The notes: generated by a model from the sequence alone, not told the origin. A stretch of DNA of 64,000 nucleotides from Coriobacteriia bacterium (GCA_030652115.1 JAUSBK010000007.1:248001-312000), one strand, 5' to 3'. Positions 15,644 through 25,024 are shown, counted from the stretch's first letter. A program made the numbers and translations.

Positions 15644-15666
15644 ACCGGCCGCGGGAAGCGGCCGGT
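15644..15666 (+). terminator. GC-rich hairpin between ndk and rnfC
   Basis: A 9-bp perfect stem, ACCGGCCGC with GCGGCCGGT, closes a GGGAA loop. No T tract follows; it is called a terminator from its position after ndk. Confidence 0.45.
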
Positions 15667-15756
15667 ACGCGTATGCAGGGAATCGCGCTTGGGCGCAGAA
15701 CTCTTGTCACTCATACGCACACGCCGGTGATTTGTCGAAGTCCGAGAGGGGTGCAC

Positions 15757-17058
15757 GTGGGAAGAGCCGTGTTCAGGGGTGGTGTACATCCACCTGGGCA
15801 CAAGGAGGCGACTGCGGGATCGGCGGTAGAGTGGGCGCCGGTACCGGCGCGTCTCGTCGTTCCGATGAGTCAGCACCTGGGGGCGCCGTGCGTCCCGACT
15901 GTCGCTGTGGGCGACCGCGTTTCGCGCGGTCAGGTGATCGGGGACATCGAGGCCATGGTCTCGGCACCCGTCCATAGCCCGGTCAACGGGACTGTCGCCG
16001 AGGTCGGCACCACGCTGACCGCCGCAGGCATGACGGTTAAGGCCGTCGTGATCGACGCAGACGAGGCGCAAGAACTTGAGTCCTTCGTCCCGGTGCCGGA
16101 CACGGGCGACGCGCGTGCGCGGGTCCGCGGAGCGGGCATCGTGGGCATGGGAGGGGCGACGTTCCCGAGCGTGGTCAAACTCACGCCGCCCAAGGACGCA
16201 GACGTGCACACGGTGATCCTGAACGGCTGCGAGTGCGAGCCGTTCCTCACCTGCGACCATCGTCTGATGCTCGAGCAGCCGGAGCGGGTGATCGCGGGCG
16301 CGAAGCACGTGCGCGAGATCATCGGGGCCAAGCGCGTGATCATCGCCCTGGAGTCGAACAAGCCGGACGCCCTCGAGGCGCTGCGCGCGGCCGCCGACGA
16401 CACCATCGAGGTCGTGGCTCTCCCCACAAGGTATCCGCAGGGTGCTGAGAAGCAACTCATCTACGCGCTGCTGAAGACGGAGGTTCCTCACGGCAAGCTT
16501 CCGTCCGCGGCCGGTGTGCTCGTGCACAACGTCGCCACAGCCGTGGCGATCGCCGATGCGCTGGAGACCGGCAAGCCGCTCACTGAACGCATCGTGACAG
16601 TGACCGGCTCGGTGGCGCGTCCCGGCAACTACCGCGTGCTTCTCGGCACGCTCGTGAGCGAGCTTATCGAGACGGCCGGCGGGCTTGTCGGCGACGTGGA
16701 GCGCGTGATCTCCGGCGGCCCGATGACGGGCATGGCGCTCGGCTCTCTCGACGTACCGGTCACGAAGGGCATGTCAGGCATTGTGGCGGTGCCGAAGGGT
16801 ATGGCGGCACCCGCGATCGCCGACGATCAGCCGTGCATGCGCTGCGGCCGCTGCCCCCAAACCTGTCCGATGGGGCTCGAGCCCTACGCGCTCGCCACGT
16901 TCGCCGACCGGCGCATGTGGGACGCGGCCGCAAAGCGCAACGTCCTCGATTGCATCGAGTGTGGCGTGTGCTCGTACGTCTGTCCGACGAAACGCCCGCT
17001 GCTGCAGCTCATCCGCCTTGCCAAGGCCGCAGCGATGGCGAAGGGGGTGAAGTCATGA
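15757..17058 (+). CDS. rnfC: Rnf electron-transport complex subunit C
   Basis: A 433-residue peripheral subunit of the Rnf complex, which oxidises ferredoxin, reduces NAD and pumps Na+ or H+. It has the flavin/NADH-binding region GAGIVGMGGATFPS and NGCECEPFLTCD typical of RnfC, an SLBB-like domain, and two [4Fe-4S] motifs near the C-terminus beginning at C360 (CMRCGRCPQTCP) and C399 (CIECGVCSYVCP). The GTG at 15757 is placed seven bases after GAGAGG; a GTG two codons earlier is possible. It is first in the order C-D-G-E-A-B, the arrangement known from clostridia. Confidence 0.94.
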   Translation: MGRAVFRGGVHPPGHKEATAGSAVEWAPVPARLVVPMSQHLGAPCVPTVAVGDRVSRGQVIGDIEAMVSAPVHSPVNGTVAEVGTTLTAAGMTVKAVVIDADEAQELESFVPVPDTGDARARVRGAGIVGMGGATFPSVVKLTPPKDADVHTVILNGCECEPFLTCDHRLMLEQPERVIAGAKHVREIIGAKRVIIALESNKPDALEALRAAADDTIEVVALPTRYPQGAEKQLIYALLKTEVPHGKLPSAAGVLVHNVATAVAIADALETGKPLTERIVTVTGSVARPGNYRVLLGTLVSELIETAGGLVGDVERVISGGPMTGMALGSLDVPVTKGMSGIVAVPKGMAAPAIADDQPCMRCGRCPQTCPMGLEPYALATFADRRMWDAAAKRNVLDCIECGVCSYVCPTKRPLLQLIRLAKAAAMAKGVKS

Positions 17059-18053
17059 GCGAACCCCTTTCCGCGCGCATCGTCGGCCCTTCGCCGCACA
17101 TCACCTCCAAGGAGACGTGCCCGGGCATCATGCTCTGGGTCGTCGCGGCGCTGGTGCCTTCGGCACTCTGGGCGATCGTGACGATGGGTCTTGTGGCCCT
17201 CCAGCTTTTCGCGGTCACCATCGGGGTCTCCCTCGTGACCGAGGCGCTCTGGAATCGGATCGCGCGCAAGCCGCAGACGCTACTCGACGGCAGCGCACTG
17301 GTGACCGGCCTCCTGCTCGCGATGAGCCTACCGCCGCGGACGCCCTGGTGGATGGCCGCAGCCGCCGCGCTCGTTGCCATCGGCCTCGGGAAGATGATCT
17401 TCGGCGGGCTTGGTCACAACCTGTTCAATCCCGCACTGGTAGGCCGCGCATTCGTGACGCTGTCGTGGGCCGGCGTGCTGGCGACAGCACCCGAGCGCGG
17501 GTGGTTCCGCGCGCTGCCGGACGTGACGGCCGAGGGATATGACGCGATCTCAGGCGCCACGAGGCTTGCGGTGGCGGCCGCGGACCGCGCGGCCTCCGGG
17601 GCGTACGGGTTCGACCTGGCCGCCCAGTACCAGCCGCTGCTGCTGAAGAACCTCGAGGGCTCGCTTGGCGAGGTCTCCGCGGTGCTGCTGATCCTCGGAG
17701 GTCTTGTACTGATCGTGAGGGGCATCATCGACTGGCGCATTCCCGCAGGCTACATCGGGACGATGGCGTTGGCGTCGTGGGCATTCGGCTCGGATCCGGT
17801 GTTCCACATCCTGGCCGGCGGGGTGATGCTCGGCGCCTTCTTCATGGCGACAGACTACGTCTCGTCTCCGATGTCGAAGACCGGGCGCCTGGTATACGGA
17901 GTCGGGTGCGGGCTGTTCAACGCGCTCGGTCGCTTCATCGGCCCCATGCCCGAGTCGACCACGTTCGCCATCCTGTTCATGAATGGGTTGGCACCGCTGA
18001 TCGATCGCGTCACGCGGCCGCGTACCTTCGGGTGGGTGAAGAGCAATGACTAG
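17055..18053 (+). CDS. rnfD: Rnf complex subunit D (covalent-FMN membrane protein)
   Basis: A 332-residue integral membrane subunit with about nine helices. In the DAISGAT motif, T169 is the expected Thr that carries FMN through a phosphodiester. The GHNLFNPALVGRAF stretch is characteristic of RnfD/NqrB. The ATG at 17055 overlaps the rnfC stop (ATGA), so the two are translationally coupled; the open frame that continues further upstream lies inside rnfC and is not used. Its end overlaps rnfG by eight bases. Confidence 0.94.
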   Translation: MSEPLSARIVGPSPHITSKETCPGIMLWVVAALVPSALWAIVTMGLVALQLFAVTIGVSLVTEALWNRIARKPQTLLDGSALVTGLLLAMSLPPRTPWWMAAAAALVAIGLGKMIFGGLGHNLFNPALVGRAFVTLSWAGVLATAPERGWFRALPDVTAEGYDAISGATRLAVAAADRAASGAYGFDLAAQYQPLLLKNLEGSLGEVSAVLLILGGLVLIVRGIIDWRIPAGYIGTMALASWAFGSDPVFHILAGGVMLGAFFMATDYVSSPMSKTGRLVYGVGCGLFNALGRFIGPMPESTTFAILFMNGLAPLIDRVTRPRTFGWVKSND

Positions 18054-18633
18054 TCCGCTGAAGCTGATCATGCCAGTGCTCGTGACCTGCATCGTGGCCG
18101 CTACGGGGCTGTCCCTCACCTACGGACTCACGGCGCCTCGCATCGCCGAGCAGGACCGGCTGGCCGAGGAGCGTGCCCTCCAAGTCGTGCAACCCGATGC
18201 AGATGGATTCGAGCGGGTCGAGGACCCGGGGCTCATCACCGCCGCAGGAGACGCGGCGGGCGAGGTCGAGGTCGTCGACATGTTCCAGGCCATCGAGGGC
18301 GACACTCCCATCGGCTGGGCAGTGAAGGTGAATTCGCGCGGTTACGGCGGCGGAATGGTCCTGGTTATAGGTCTGGATACATCGGGTTCAACTACGGGCG
18401 TCACCATCCTGTCTATGAATGAGACGCCGGGACTGGGGACCAAGGTGCAAAGCGAGAAGTGGTTCCTGGAGCAGTTCGCCGGTCTGTCGGGCGGATTCAC
18501 CGACGCTGATGTTCGCGCGCTCGACGCGATCAGCGGATCGACTCGCTCGTCCAACGGCGTTCGCAACGGTGTTGCGGCAGCGGGGCGTGTGTATGCGGAG
18601 GTCTTGAGCGACGTGGAGGGAGGGTCCGAATGA
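18046..18633 (+). CDS. rnfG: Rnf complex subunit G (covalent-FMN subunit)
   Basis: A 195-residue subunit with one N-terminal membrane helix (about 7-28) and an extracytoplasmic FMN-binding domain. DAISGST places T166 as the residue expected to be flavinylated by ApbE. ETPGLGTKV, a conserved FMN-domain stretch, precedes it. The ATG at 18046 lies within the last codons of rnfD and its own stop overlaps rnfE. Confidence 0.94.
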   Translation: MTSPLKLIMPVLVTCIVAATGLSLTYGLTAPRIAEQDRLAEERALQVVQPDADGFERVEDPGLITAAGDAAGEVEVVDMFQAIEGDTPIGWAVKVNSRGYGGGMVLVIGLDTSGSTTGVTILSMNETPGLGTKVQSEKWFLEQFAGLSGGFTDADVRALDAISGSTRSSNGVRNGVAAAGRVYAEVLSDVEGGSE

Positions 18634-19259
18634 GCGAGTGGCTGAGCGTGTTCCGCCGGGGTCTCAGCATCGAGAATCCCCTCACGGTGCTCATGATCGG
18701 ACTGTGCGCGACGCTCGCCGTCTCGACGCAGTTCCAGAATGCGCTCTTCATGGGCCTGGCCGTGATCTTCGTGCTTACGATGAGCAACGTGCTCGTATCG
18801 ATGTTCCGGCGCGCGATTCCCGATCAGGTGCGCATTCCGATCTTCATCGTGGTGATCGCGTCGTTCGTCACGATCGTGGACCTCGTCATGAAGGCGTACG
18901 TGCCGAGCGTGTATCAGGTGCTCGGCATCTGGATCCCGCTGATCGTCGTGAACTGCATCATCCTCGGTCGTGCCGAGGCATTCGCCTACCGAAACGGAGT
19001 CGGGCTTTCGATCGCCGACGGGCTCGGGATGGGCACAGGCTACTGGATCGTGATCTCGCTGCTCGCTGTCATACGCGAGCTGTTCGGCACCGGTCGAATC
19101 GTCTGGTTTGACGCGACGCTCGTGAGTCTGCCTTCCGGCTACGCTCCGCCGAGCCTCCTCCTGCTGTTCCCGGGCGCGTTCTTCGTCTTCGCGTTCATGA
19201 TCGCCGGAGCGCGATGGATCAACGACCGTTTCGAGGCCAGGAAGGAGGGGTCGGCATGA
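18630..19259 (+). CDS. rnfE: Rnf complex subunit E
   Basis: A 209-residue membrane subunit with six helices, homologous to NqrD. It opens with a short amphipathic stretch followed by ENPLTVLMIGLC and carries VNCIILGRAEAFA, the conserved Cys-bearing helix thought to hold an Fe-S centre together with RnfA. The ATG at 18630 overlaps the rnfG stop in ATGA, and its stop overlaps rnfA likewise. Confidence 0.94.
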   Translation: MSEWLSVFRRGLSIENPLTVLMIGLCATLAVSTQFQNALFMGLAVIFVLTMSNVLVSMFRRAIPDQVRIPIFIVVIASFVTIVDLVMKAYVPSVYQVLGIWIPLIVVNCIILGRAEAFAYRNGVGLSIADGLGMGTGYWIVISLLAVIRELFGTGRIVWFDATLVSLPSGYAPPSLLLLFPGAFFVFAFMIAGARWINDRFEARKEGSA

Positions 19260-19882
19260 GCACGGTCAGCCAGCTGGCGTTGCTCTTCATAGGTGCGGCC
19301 CTCGTCAACAACATCCTGCTCACACGGTTCATCGGCTTGTGCCCCTTCTTCGGCGTGTCGGGCAACATGGACACGTCGATCGGGATGAGCCTCGCGGTGG
19401 TGTTCGTCATGATGATGGCATCGAGCGCAACCTGGGCAGTGTGGGAGTTCGTCCTCCAGCCACTAGGGGTGGGCGAGTTCCTGTACATCCCCGCGTTCAT
19501 TCTCATCATCGCGTCGCTCGTGCAGTTCGTGGAGATGTACCTGCGCAAGGCGAGTCCCGTGCTCTACCGGGCGATGGGCATCTATCTGCCGCTCATCACC
19601 ACGAACTGTGCCGTTCTGGCGACCGCCACTGAGGCCGCGAAGCCGGGCTTCTTCAAGATGAACATCGCCCTCGGCGCGTCGCTCAGTCTCGGCGAGGCGC
19701 TCATCTATACGCTGGGCGTTTCTGTCGGGTTCGGGTTCGCGCTCGTGACCTTCGCGGCACTGCGCGAGCGTCTCGACCTGGCTCCCGTACCGAGGCTGTT
19801 CAAGGGAAGCCCGATCGCGTTCATCGCTGCAGGGATGCTGTCGCTTGCGTATGTTGGCATGTCCGGCTGGTTCGGTCTGTGA
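19256..19882 (+). CDS. rnfA: Rnf complex subunit A
   Basis: A 208-residue six-helix membrane subunit homologous to NqrE. NNILLTRFIGLCPFFG and TNCAVLATA hold the two half-membrane Cys residues that bind a [2Fe-2S] centre with RnfE in studied complexes. The ATG at 19256 overlaps the rnfE TGA. The longer open frame upstream is inside rnfE. Confidence 0.95.
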   Translation: MSTVSQLALLFIGAALVNNILLTRFIGLCPFFGVSGNMDTSIGMSLAVVFVMMMASSATWAVWEFVLQPLGVGEFLYIPAFILIIASLVQFVEMYLRKASPVLYRAMGIYLPLITTNCAVLATATEAAKPGFFKMNIALGASLSLGEALIYTLGVSVGFGFALVTFAALRERLDLAPVPRLFKGSPIAFIAAGMLSLAYVGMSGWFGL

Positions 19883-19891
19883 GGTAGCAAC

Positions 19892-20794
19892 GTGGACTTC
19901 ATGCTCATAGCAAAGGCGATGGGTGCACTTGCGGTTATCGGCCTGGGTACGTCCGCGGTGCTCGCGACCGCGGCGAAACGCTTCCACGTGGAAGTCGATC
20001 CTCGCGTAGAGGCGGTCGCCGCCGCGCTGCCGGGCTCGAACTGCGGCGCCTGCGGCAACGCATCGTGTTTCGCGGCCGCCGAGGGTATCGCCATGGGCGA
20101 GAAGCCCGTCAATTCGTGCGTTGCCGGCGGTCAGAAGGTGGCGGACGCCATCGCGCTGATCATAGGGGCCGAGAGTTGTGTCGCAGTCGCTGTGATCTCG
20201 GCCCGGCACTGCGGCGGCGGGACGAACGCGGTCCGGGCGTACACGTATGTCGGTGTCATGTCATGTGCCGCGGCGAACCGTCTGGCTGGCGGACCGCTCG
20301 CCTGTGCTGCCGGGTGTATCGGGTTCGGCGACTGCCAGCGTGCGTGTCCGTTCGGGGCGATTTCGATGGACGAGCGTGGGCTCCCCGTCATCGACGTGCA
20401 TCGGTGCACCGGATGCGGAATTTGCGTCAAGGAGTGTCCGCGCGGGCAGATCTCGCTGCTCGAGCTCGTTCCGGAGGCCGCGCCGGTCGTGGTGCGCTGC
20501 AACGCGCACGACAAGGTGAAGGGCCGCAAGGCCAACTGCTCGATGTGCTGCATCGCCTGCAAGAAGTGCGAGCGCGAGTGCCCGAGCGATGCGATACACG
20601 TGATCGACATGCTCGCCGTTGTCGACTACGAGAAGTGCACGGGCTGCGGGACGTGCGTGGAGGTGTGCCCACAGAAGTGCATCGACCTGTACGGGCGTGA
20701 TAGCGCGATCGACGTCAAGGCCGCCGATGGTGCAGGTCCCGGCACGACGGCCGAGTTGGCCGAACCGGCCGAGCCGGTCGAGGTGGGTGCCTGA
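19892..20794 (+). CDS. rnfB: Rnf complex subunit B (polyferredoxin)
   Basis: A 300-residue subunit that receives electrons from ferredoxin. One N-terminal membrane helix (about 4-26) is followed by the CGACGNASC cluster motif starting at C51, then several [4Fe-4S] ferredoxin motifs (CIGFGDCQRACPFG, CTGCGICVKECP, CSMCCIACKKCERECP, CTGCGTCVEVCP). A Pro/Glu-rich tail of about 25 residues lacks motifs. The GTG at 19892 begins nine bases after rnfA. It closes the six-gene Rnf operon. Confidence 0.94.
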   Translation: MDFMLIAKAMGALAVIGLGTSAVLATAAKRFHVEVDPRVEAVAAALPGSNCGACGNASCFAAAEGIAMGEKPVNSCVAGGQKVADAIALIIGAESCVAVAVISARHCGGGTNAVRAYTYVGVMSCAAANRLAGGPLACAAGCIGFGDCQRACPFGAISMDERGLPVIDVHRCTGCGICVKECPRGQISLLELVPEAAPVVVRCNAHDKVKGRKANCSMCCIACKKCERECPSDAIHVIDMLAVVDYEKCTGCGTCVEVCPQKCIDLYGRDSAIDVKAADGAGPGTTAELAEPAEPVEVGA

Positions 20795-20797
20795 CGC

Positions 20798-21160
20798 ATG
20801 ACCCGCGCGGACCGGATCGTCATCGGCATTCTGGCGCTCGTCACGGTGGCGCTCTGGCCGCTCGCTTCGGCAGCGGCGACCGACGATGCAGACCGTGTGA
20901 CGATCACCTGCCCGGCCGGCGAGACGGTCGTCTCGCTCGCCGAGGATGCGGAGTATGAGATAGCCGGTGCGACGGGCAGCGTGACCGTTCGCATCGAAAG
21001 CGGCGCGGTGAGCGTGACCGAGTCCGGTTGTCCCGATCAGACGTGCGTGCGAACGGGCGCGGTCACGGCGGCCGGCTCGGTCATCGCATGCGTTCCAAAC
21101 CGCGTCATCGTTCGAGTGGGGGGTGCCGACCGCGATGGCCTCGACGCTCGCATACGCTGA
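20798..21160 (+). CDS. NusG domain II-containing secreted/membrane protein
   Basis: A 120-residue protein with an N-terminal hydrophobic segment (about 7-27) and a beta-rich domain ending in GCPDQTCVRTG followed by VIACVPN, the signature of the small NusG-domain-II family. The three Cys are likely extracytoplasmic. Such genes commonly sit beside Rnf or ApbE genes and before a Gx-type transporter, as here. It starts three bases after rnfB and overlaps the next gene, so it belongs to the Rnf transcript. No reaction is known. Confidence 0.8.
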   Translation: MTRADRIVIGILALVTVALWPLASAAATDDADRVTITCPAGETVVSLAEDAEYEIAGATGSVTVRIESGAVSVTESGCPDQTCVRTGAVTAAGSVIACVPNRVIVRVGGADRDGLDARIR

Positions 21161-21680
21161 CGCGCCGGGCGGGATCGTCATCTCGCCTTCGCGTCGTGTA
21201 GCGGTCACTTCAGCGCTGCTCGCCTCGGCATGCGTGCTCGGCCTGGTTGAAGCAGCCCTGCCCGGTCTGCCGGTGGTGCCATGGCTTCGGCTCGGCCTCG
21301 CGAACATCGCGGTGGTCGTGGCCCTTGCGGCGCTCGGTATGCGTGCGGCGACTATCGTCAGCCTCGGCCGCGTCGGCATCGTCGGACTCGCGACCGGCAC
21401 GCTGCTCGGCCCCGCATCGCTCATGGCGGGCGCGGGAGCACTTGCGTCTCTCGCAGTCATGGGTGCGCTGTCCCGGTACGCGACAGGCACGTCCCCCGTG
21501 GGGTGGTCCGCCGCCGGCTCCGCCGCGCATGTGATCGCCCAGTTCACCATCGCCGCAGGTCTGCTTGGCTCGGGAGTCGTTCTCTCGCTCGCACCGCTGT
21601 CTGTGCTCCTCGCGCTCATCCTCGGCGCACTCGTGGGCCACCTCGCCCTGGTCGCGGTCTCCCGTCTCCGCATGGGGTAG
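21135..21680 (+). CDS. Gx transporter / heptaprenyl-diphosphate-synthase component I-like membrane protein
   Basis: About 181 residues with five to six hydrophobic helices and the PWLRLGLANIAVVVAL segment found in this family. Names in databases vary: Gx transporter family, or component I of heptaprenyl diphosphate synthase; the fold resembles ECF-transporter S components. The ATG at 21135 lies about ten bases after a G-rich ribosome site; a GTG at 21123 in the same frame is the alternative. It overlaps the NusG-II gene and is probably the last gene of the Rnf operon. The transported compound is unknown. Confidence 0.75.
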   Translation: MASTLAYADAPGGIVISPSRRVAVTSALLASACVLGLVEAALPGLPVVPWLRLGLANIAVVVALAALGMRAATIVSLGRVGIVGLATGTLLGPASLMAGAGALASLAVMGALSRYATGTSPVGWSAAGSAAHVIAQFTIAAGLLGSGVVLSLAPLSVLLALILGALVGHLALVAVSRLRMG

Positions 21681-21702
21681 GCTCGATCGGGAGGAGTGAC
21701 CG

Positions 21703-22365
21703 GTGGCACCGCGACTTGTTGCGGAGCGTTCTCACGCGCGCGATCTTGTGTTGTGCGGCCAGGCTGGTGCAGTGTCCGATGCCGCGCTCGTCGCGCTCGT
21801 CCTGGGCACCCGCGAGGACGGTATCGGCAGAGGCGTGCTGGAGCGGCATCCGATCCCCGACGGGCTGTGGCGCCTGAGTGCGGAGGACCTCGTCGGCTAC
21901 GAGGGTGTGGGTCCCGCCGGGGCCGCGCGGCTCCTGGGCTGTCTCGAGCTGAGTCGGCGCGCATCCGCCCGTGGGTCCGCGCCCCGACCGTACGTCACGC
22001 GCGCCGAGGATGTGGTCCGCCTGTGCGCGTCGCAGTTCCGCGGTTCGGACCGGGAGCACTTCTGGGCACTTGCGCTCAACACGAGGAACCAGCTCATCCG
22101 CGTCATCGAGGTGTCGGTGGGCAGTCTGAACGCCTCGATCGTGCACCCTCGGGAACTCTTCAAGGAGGCCGTAAGGCTCTCGGCGGCCTCCGTCGTTGTG
22201 GTTCACAACCACCCGAGTGGGGACCCAACCCCCTCGGGCGCCGACATCCAGCTCACGCGCCGATTGGTGAAGGCCGGAGACGTGCTTGGGATCGAGGTGC
22301 TCGACCATGTGGTCATCGGCGATTCGGGCGAGCATGCGAGCTTTCGCGACCTCGGTCTGATGTGA
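21703..22365 (+). CDS. radC: RadC/JAB-domain protein
   Basis: A 220-residue RadC-family protein. A helix-hairpin-helix region (LVGYEGVGPAGAARLLGCLEL, about 60-85) is followed by a JAMM metalloprotease-like domain with HNHPSGDPTPSGAD as metal site. Despite the historical name, a DNA-repair role is not established. The N-terminus is shorter than usual for RadC. The GTG at 21703 has GAGGAG at 21691-21696. It lies just upstream of mreB, as in many Gram-positives. Confidence 0.9.
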   Translation: MAPRLVAERSHARDLVLCGQAGAVSDAALVALVLGTREDGIGRGVLERHPIPDGLWRLSAEDLVGYEGVGPAGAARLLGCLELSRRASARGSAPRPYVTRAEDVVRLCASQFRGSDREHFWALALNTRNQLIRVIEVSVGSLNASIVHPRELFKEAVRLSAASVVVVHNHPSGDPTPSGADIQLTRRLVKAGDVLGIEVLDHVVIGDSGEHASFRDLGLM

Positions 22366-22436
22366 CCGATACCGCCCGCCACCTGCGGGGTTGCGGAACC
22401 GAAACCTCTGCAGAGGGTGCCGCGGCCTGCTCAGTC

Positions 22437-22445
22437 TGGTACACT
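22437..22445 (+). promoter_or_regulatory. Possible extended -10 upstream of mreB
   Basis: TGGTACACT, an extended -10 form, lies about 113 bases before the mreB start in the only sizeable gap of this region (22366-22557). No good -35 is seen. Confidence 0.35.
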
Positions 22446-22557
22446 TCACGCGGTGTGCGGGAGAACCGCGTCTTAGTGGCGCGCCCGCACGGACCTCGTT
22501 CTTGCCGGCGGGCGACGGGCCAATGTGCCCCGACCGCCGTTGAAGGGAGCAAGCGAC

Positions 22558-23598
22558 TTGTCGCTCATCGATATGTTCTTCGACTCGTGGGGCGGGGACA
22601 TGGCGGTCGATCTTGGCACCGCCAACACCCTCGTGTCCGTGCGCGGTCGCGGCATCGTGCTCATCGAGCCGTCGGTCGTTGCGGTCGAGCGGGATACTAA
22701 GCGTGTGCTCGCCGTAGGCGTCGACGCCAAGCGCATGCTCGGCCGCACCCCCGGCAGCATCGTCGCCATCCGGCCCCTCAAAGACGGCGTCATCGCCGAC
22801 TTCGAGGTCACCGAGGCGATGCTCCGCTACTTCATCAACAAGACTCGCGTGAAGCGTTTCCCCTGGCAGCCCAAGCCGCGCGTGGTTGTCTGCGTGCCGT
22901 CGGGCGTGACCGAGGTCGAGAAGCGCGCGGTGTTCGAAGCCACGATGCAGGCCGGCGCGCGGAGCGCGTACCTCATCGAGGAGCCGATGGCCGCTGCGAT
23001 CGGGGCGGGGCTGCCCATCCAGGAGCCGACCGGCAACATGGTGGTCGACATCGGAGGCGGCACGACCGAGGTCGCGATCATCTCGCTCGGCGGGATCGTG
23101 GTGGCGCAGTCCATCCGCATCGGCGGAGACGAATTCGACGAGGCGATCATCGCCCACATCAAGAAGGAGTACAACGTCCTCATCGGCGAGCGTACGGCCG
23201 AGGAGATCAAGTTCGAGATCGGGTCGGCGTATCCGCTCGCCGAGGAGCTCGATGTCGAAGTCCGCGGCCGCGACCTCCTGACCGGCCTGCCGAGGACGTT
23301 CCAGGTTTCTTCCGAGGAGATCCGGGTCGCGATCGAGGAGCCCACGATGGCGATCATCCAGGCCATCAAAGGTACGCTCGAGAAGACGCCGCCGGAGCTT
23401 TCGAGCGACATCATGGAGTACGGGATCGTGCTCACGGGTGGAGGAGCGCTGCTCCGCGCGCTTGACGAGCGCCTCCGCTTCGAGACCGGCATGCCTGTGC
23501 ATGTCTCCGAGAACGCGCTCATCAACGTCGTGCTCGGCTCGGCTCAGGCCCTCGAGGAGATCGACGTCCTCAAGAAGGTCCTGACCGTCTCACGGTAG
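22558..23598 (+). CDS. mreB: Rod-shape actin homologue MreB
   Basis: A 346-residue actin-fold ATPase whose filaments direct elongation-phase wall synthesis. [11 protein letters not shown] is phosphate-1, [13 protein letters not shown] is phosphate-2 and [11 protein letters not shown] is the adenosine motif. The N-terminus ([15 protein letters not shown]) gives the amphipathic membrane-binding lead. The TTG at 22558 has AAGGGAGC eight bases upstream and no better start exists. mreC follows after 17 bases. Confidence 0.95.
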   Translation: MSLIDMFFDSWGGDMAVDLGTANTLVSVRGRGIVLIEPSVVAVERDTKRVLAVGVDAKRMLGRTPGSIVAIRPLKDGVIADFEVTEAMLRYFINKTRVKRFPWQPKPRVVVCVPSGVTEVEKRAVFEATMQAGARSAYLIEEPMAAAIGAGLPIQEPTGNMVVDIGGGTTEVAIISLGGIVVAQSIRIGGDEFDEAIIAHIKKEYNVLIGERTAEEIKFEIGSAYPLAEELDVEVRGRDLLTGLPRTFQVSSEEIRVAIEEPTMAIIQAIKGTLEKTPPELSSDIMEYGIVLTGGGALLRALDERLRFETGMPVHVSENALINVVLGSAQALEEIDVLKKVLTVSR

Positions 23599-23615
23599 CG
23601 GCGGAGGCCGGTCGT

Positions 23616-24473
23616 ATGCGGATAGGGCAGCCTGAGCCGAAGCGCGGTAACCCTCGATTGCTCATAGTGCTCATCGTGCTGTCCCTCGTGATGGTGACGG
23701 TGTACTTCAGAGAAGGCGACTCCGGACCGCTTCACACTGCGCGTGGCGTCACGATCGAGGTGACCGCCCCGATCGCGCGTCTCGGGACCGCGATCACCAG
23801 TCCGTTCCGGAACTTCGGCGATTGGCTCGAGGGATTCGGCGCGTCGCGCGAGCGCCTCACGGCGCTCGAGGAGCAAAACGAGGAGCTGCGTGCCCGGCTC
23901 GCCGAGCTCGAGGAGGCGCGTCAGGAAAACGAGCGGCTCCGCGAACTCGTCGCCTTCGCCGAGGGTCAGGACCTTGCCCGGCTCGGCGCGAACGTCATCC
24001 GACGCCCGGTGAGCATCTGGGAGGGCGTGATCCAGCTCGACCGCGGCTCGAACGACGGCGTGCAGCCCGGCATGCCGGTCATCGCTGCGCAGGGTCTCGT
24101 CGGCCAGGTCGCCGAGGTGTCTCCCAATGCGTGTACCGTCCGCCTCCTAACCGACCAGCAGAGCGGCGTTGCCGCGCTCGTGCAGTCGACGCGTGCCACC
24201 GGCGTGATCCGCGGCTCGGTGAGCGGGGCGTTGTCGCTGGACTTCATCGACCGGGCCCTGGTCCCGGTCGAGGGCGATGTCGTACTCACGAGCGGTCTGG
24301 GCGGCGTCTATCCGGCGGGTATCGTGGTCGGGGACATCGTCGCGGTGAGCGACAAGCGCGGCGAGCTCTATCCGGATGTCACCGTCGAGTCCCGTGTGCC
24401 GGTCGACCGTATCGAAGAGGTGCTCATCCTCGTGGGCTTTGCCGCCGATGCCGGGTCGGGTGAGGTCGAGTGA
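23616..24473 (+). CDS. mreC: Rod-shape protein MreC
   Basis: A 285-residue protein with one membrane helix (about 15-32), a coiled coil (about 77-115, rich in Glu, Arg and Leu) and a double beta-barrel domain outside the membrane. It links MreB to the RodA/PBP2 synthase. Its end overlaps mreD in a GTGA arrangement. Confidence 0.94.
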   Translation: MRIGQPEPKRGNPRLLIVLIVLSLVMVTVYFREGDSGPLHTARGVTIEVTAPIARLGTAITSPFRNFGDWLEGFGASRERLTALEEQNEELRARLAELEEARQENERLRELVAFAEGQDLARLGANVIRRPVSIWEGVIQLDRGSNDGVQPGMPVIAAQGLVGQVAEVSPNACTVRLLTDQQSGVAALVQSTRATGVIRGSVSGALSLDFIDRALVPVEGDVVLTSGLGGVYPAGIVVGDIVAVSDKRGELYPDVTVESRVPVDRIEEVLILVGFAADAGSGEVE

Positions 24474-24982
24474 AGCGCTGGTGGGCGACGATCGGCGCGC
24501 TCGCCGCGGCACTCGTGCTGCAGGTCATGCTCGCTCCGCATATCGCGATCGGGAACGTGATCCCGAACATCCTGCTTCTTGTCGTGATCACCCTGTCGTT
24601 TGTAGAGGGCCCGTCGGCCGGGGCGGTCGCTGGCTTCGTGGCAGGATTGCTTCTCGACTTCCTGTCCACTGGACCTGTTGGTGCGTGGGCGCTCGTGCTT
24701 TCGATCACCGGCTACACGGCTGGCATGCTGCAGGAGAACCTCTTTGCCGAAGGCTGGCTCGCGCCGGTCACTGTGGCGATCATCGCCGGCCTGCTCGCCG
24801 ACTTCGCCTACCTGCTGGTCGTCACCATCCTCGGTGTCGGCCCGGCCTTCTGGGCCTCGCTGGTCCAGGCCGTGCTCCCGAGAGCGGTGTACAATGCGGT
24901 CCTGGTCATGCTCGCGTATCCGTGGTTGGCGCGGTTCTTGCGCGCTGACCGCTCGATGAAGTCCTTCCGGCGCCTCGCGTAA
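24470..24982 (+). CDS. mreD: Rod-shape protein MreD
   Basis: A 170-residue membrane protein with five to six helices, in the fixed position after mreC. Sequence conservation in this family is weak; assignment rests on hydrophobicity pattern, length and synteny. The GTG at 24470 overlaps the mreC stop by four bases. Confidence 0.88.
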   Translation: MKRWWATIGALAAALVLQVMLAPHIAIGNVIPNILLLVVITLSFVEGPSAGAVAGFVAGLLLDFLSTGPVGAWALVLSITGYTAGMLQENLFAEGWLAPVTVAIIAGLLADFAYLLVVTILGVGPAFWASLVQAVLPRAVYNAVLVMLAYPWLARFLRADRSMKSFRRLA

Positions 24983-25024
24983 GCGACGGCTGCACCGTCA
25001 GTCCGTCTGGAGTAACGGCTACCT

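Noticed and set aside
15597-15756. FMN riboswitch ahead of the Rnf operon
   Set aside because: The RFN conserved stems are not present; only one simple hairpin is visible.
20261-23502. Long minus-strand frames across rnfB, radC and mreB
   Set aside because: Their composition mirrors the codons of the real genes on the plus strand and no domains are seen.
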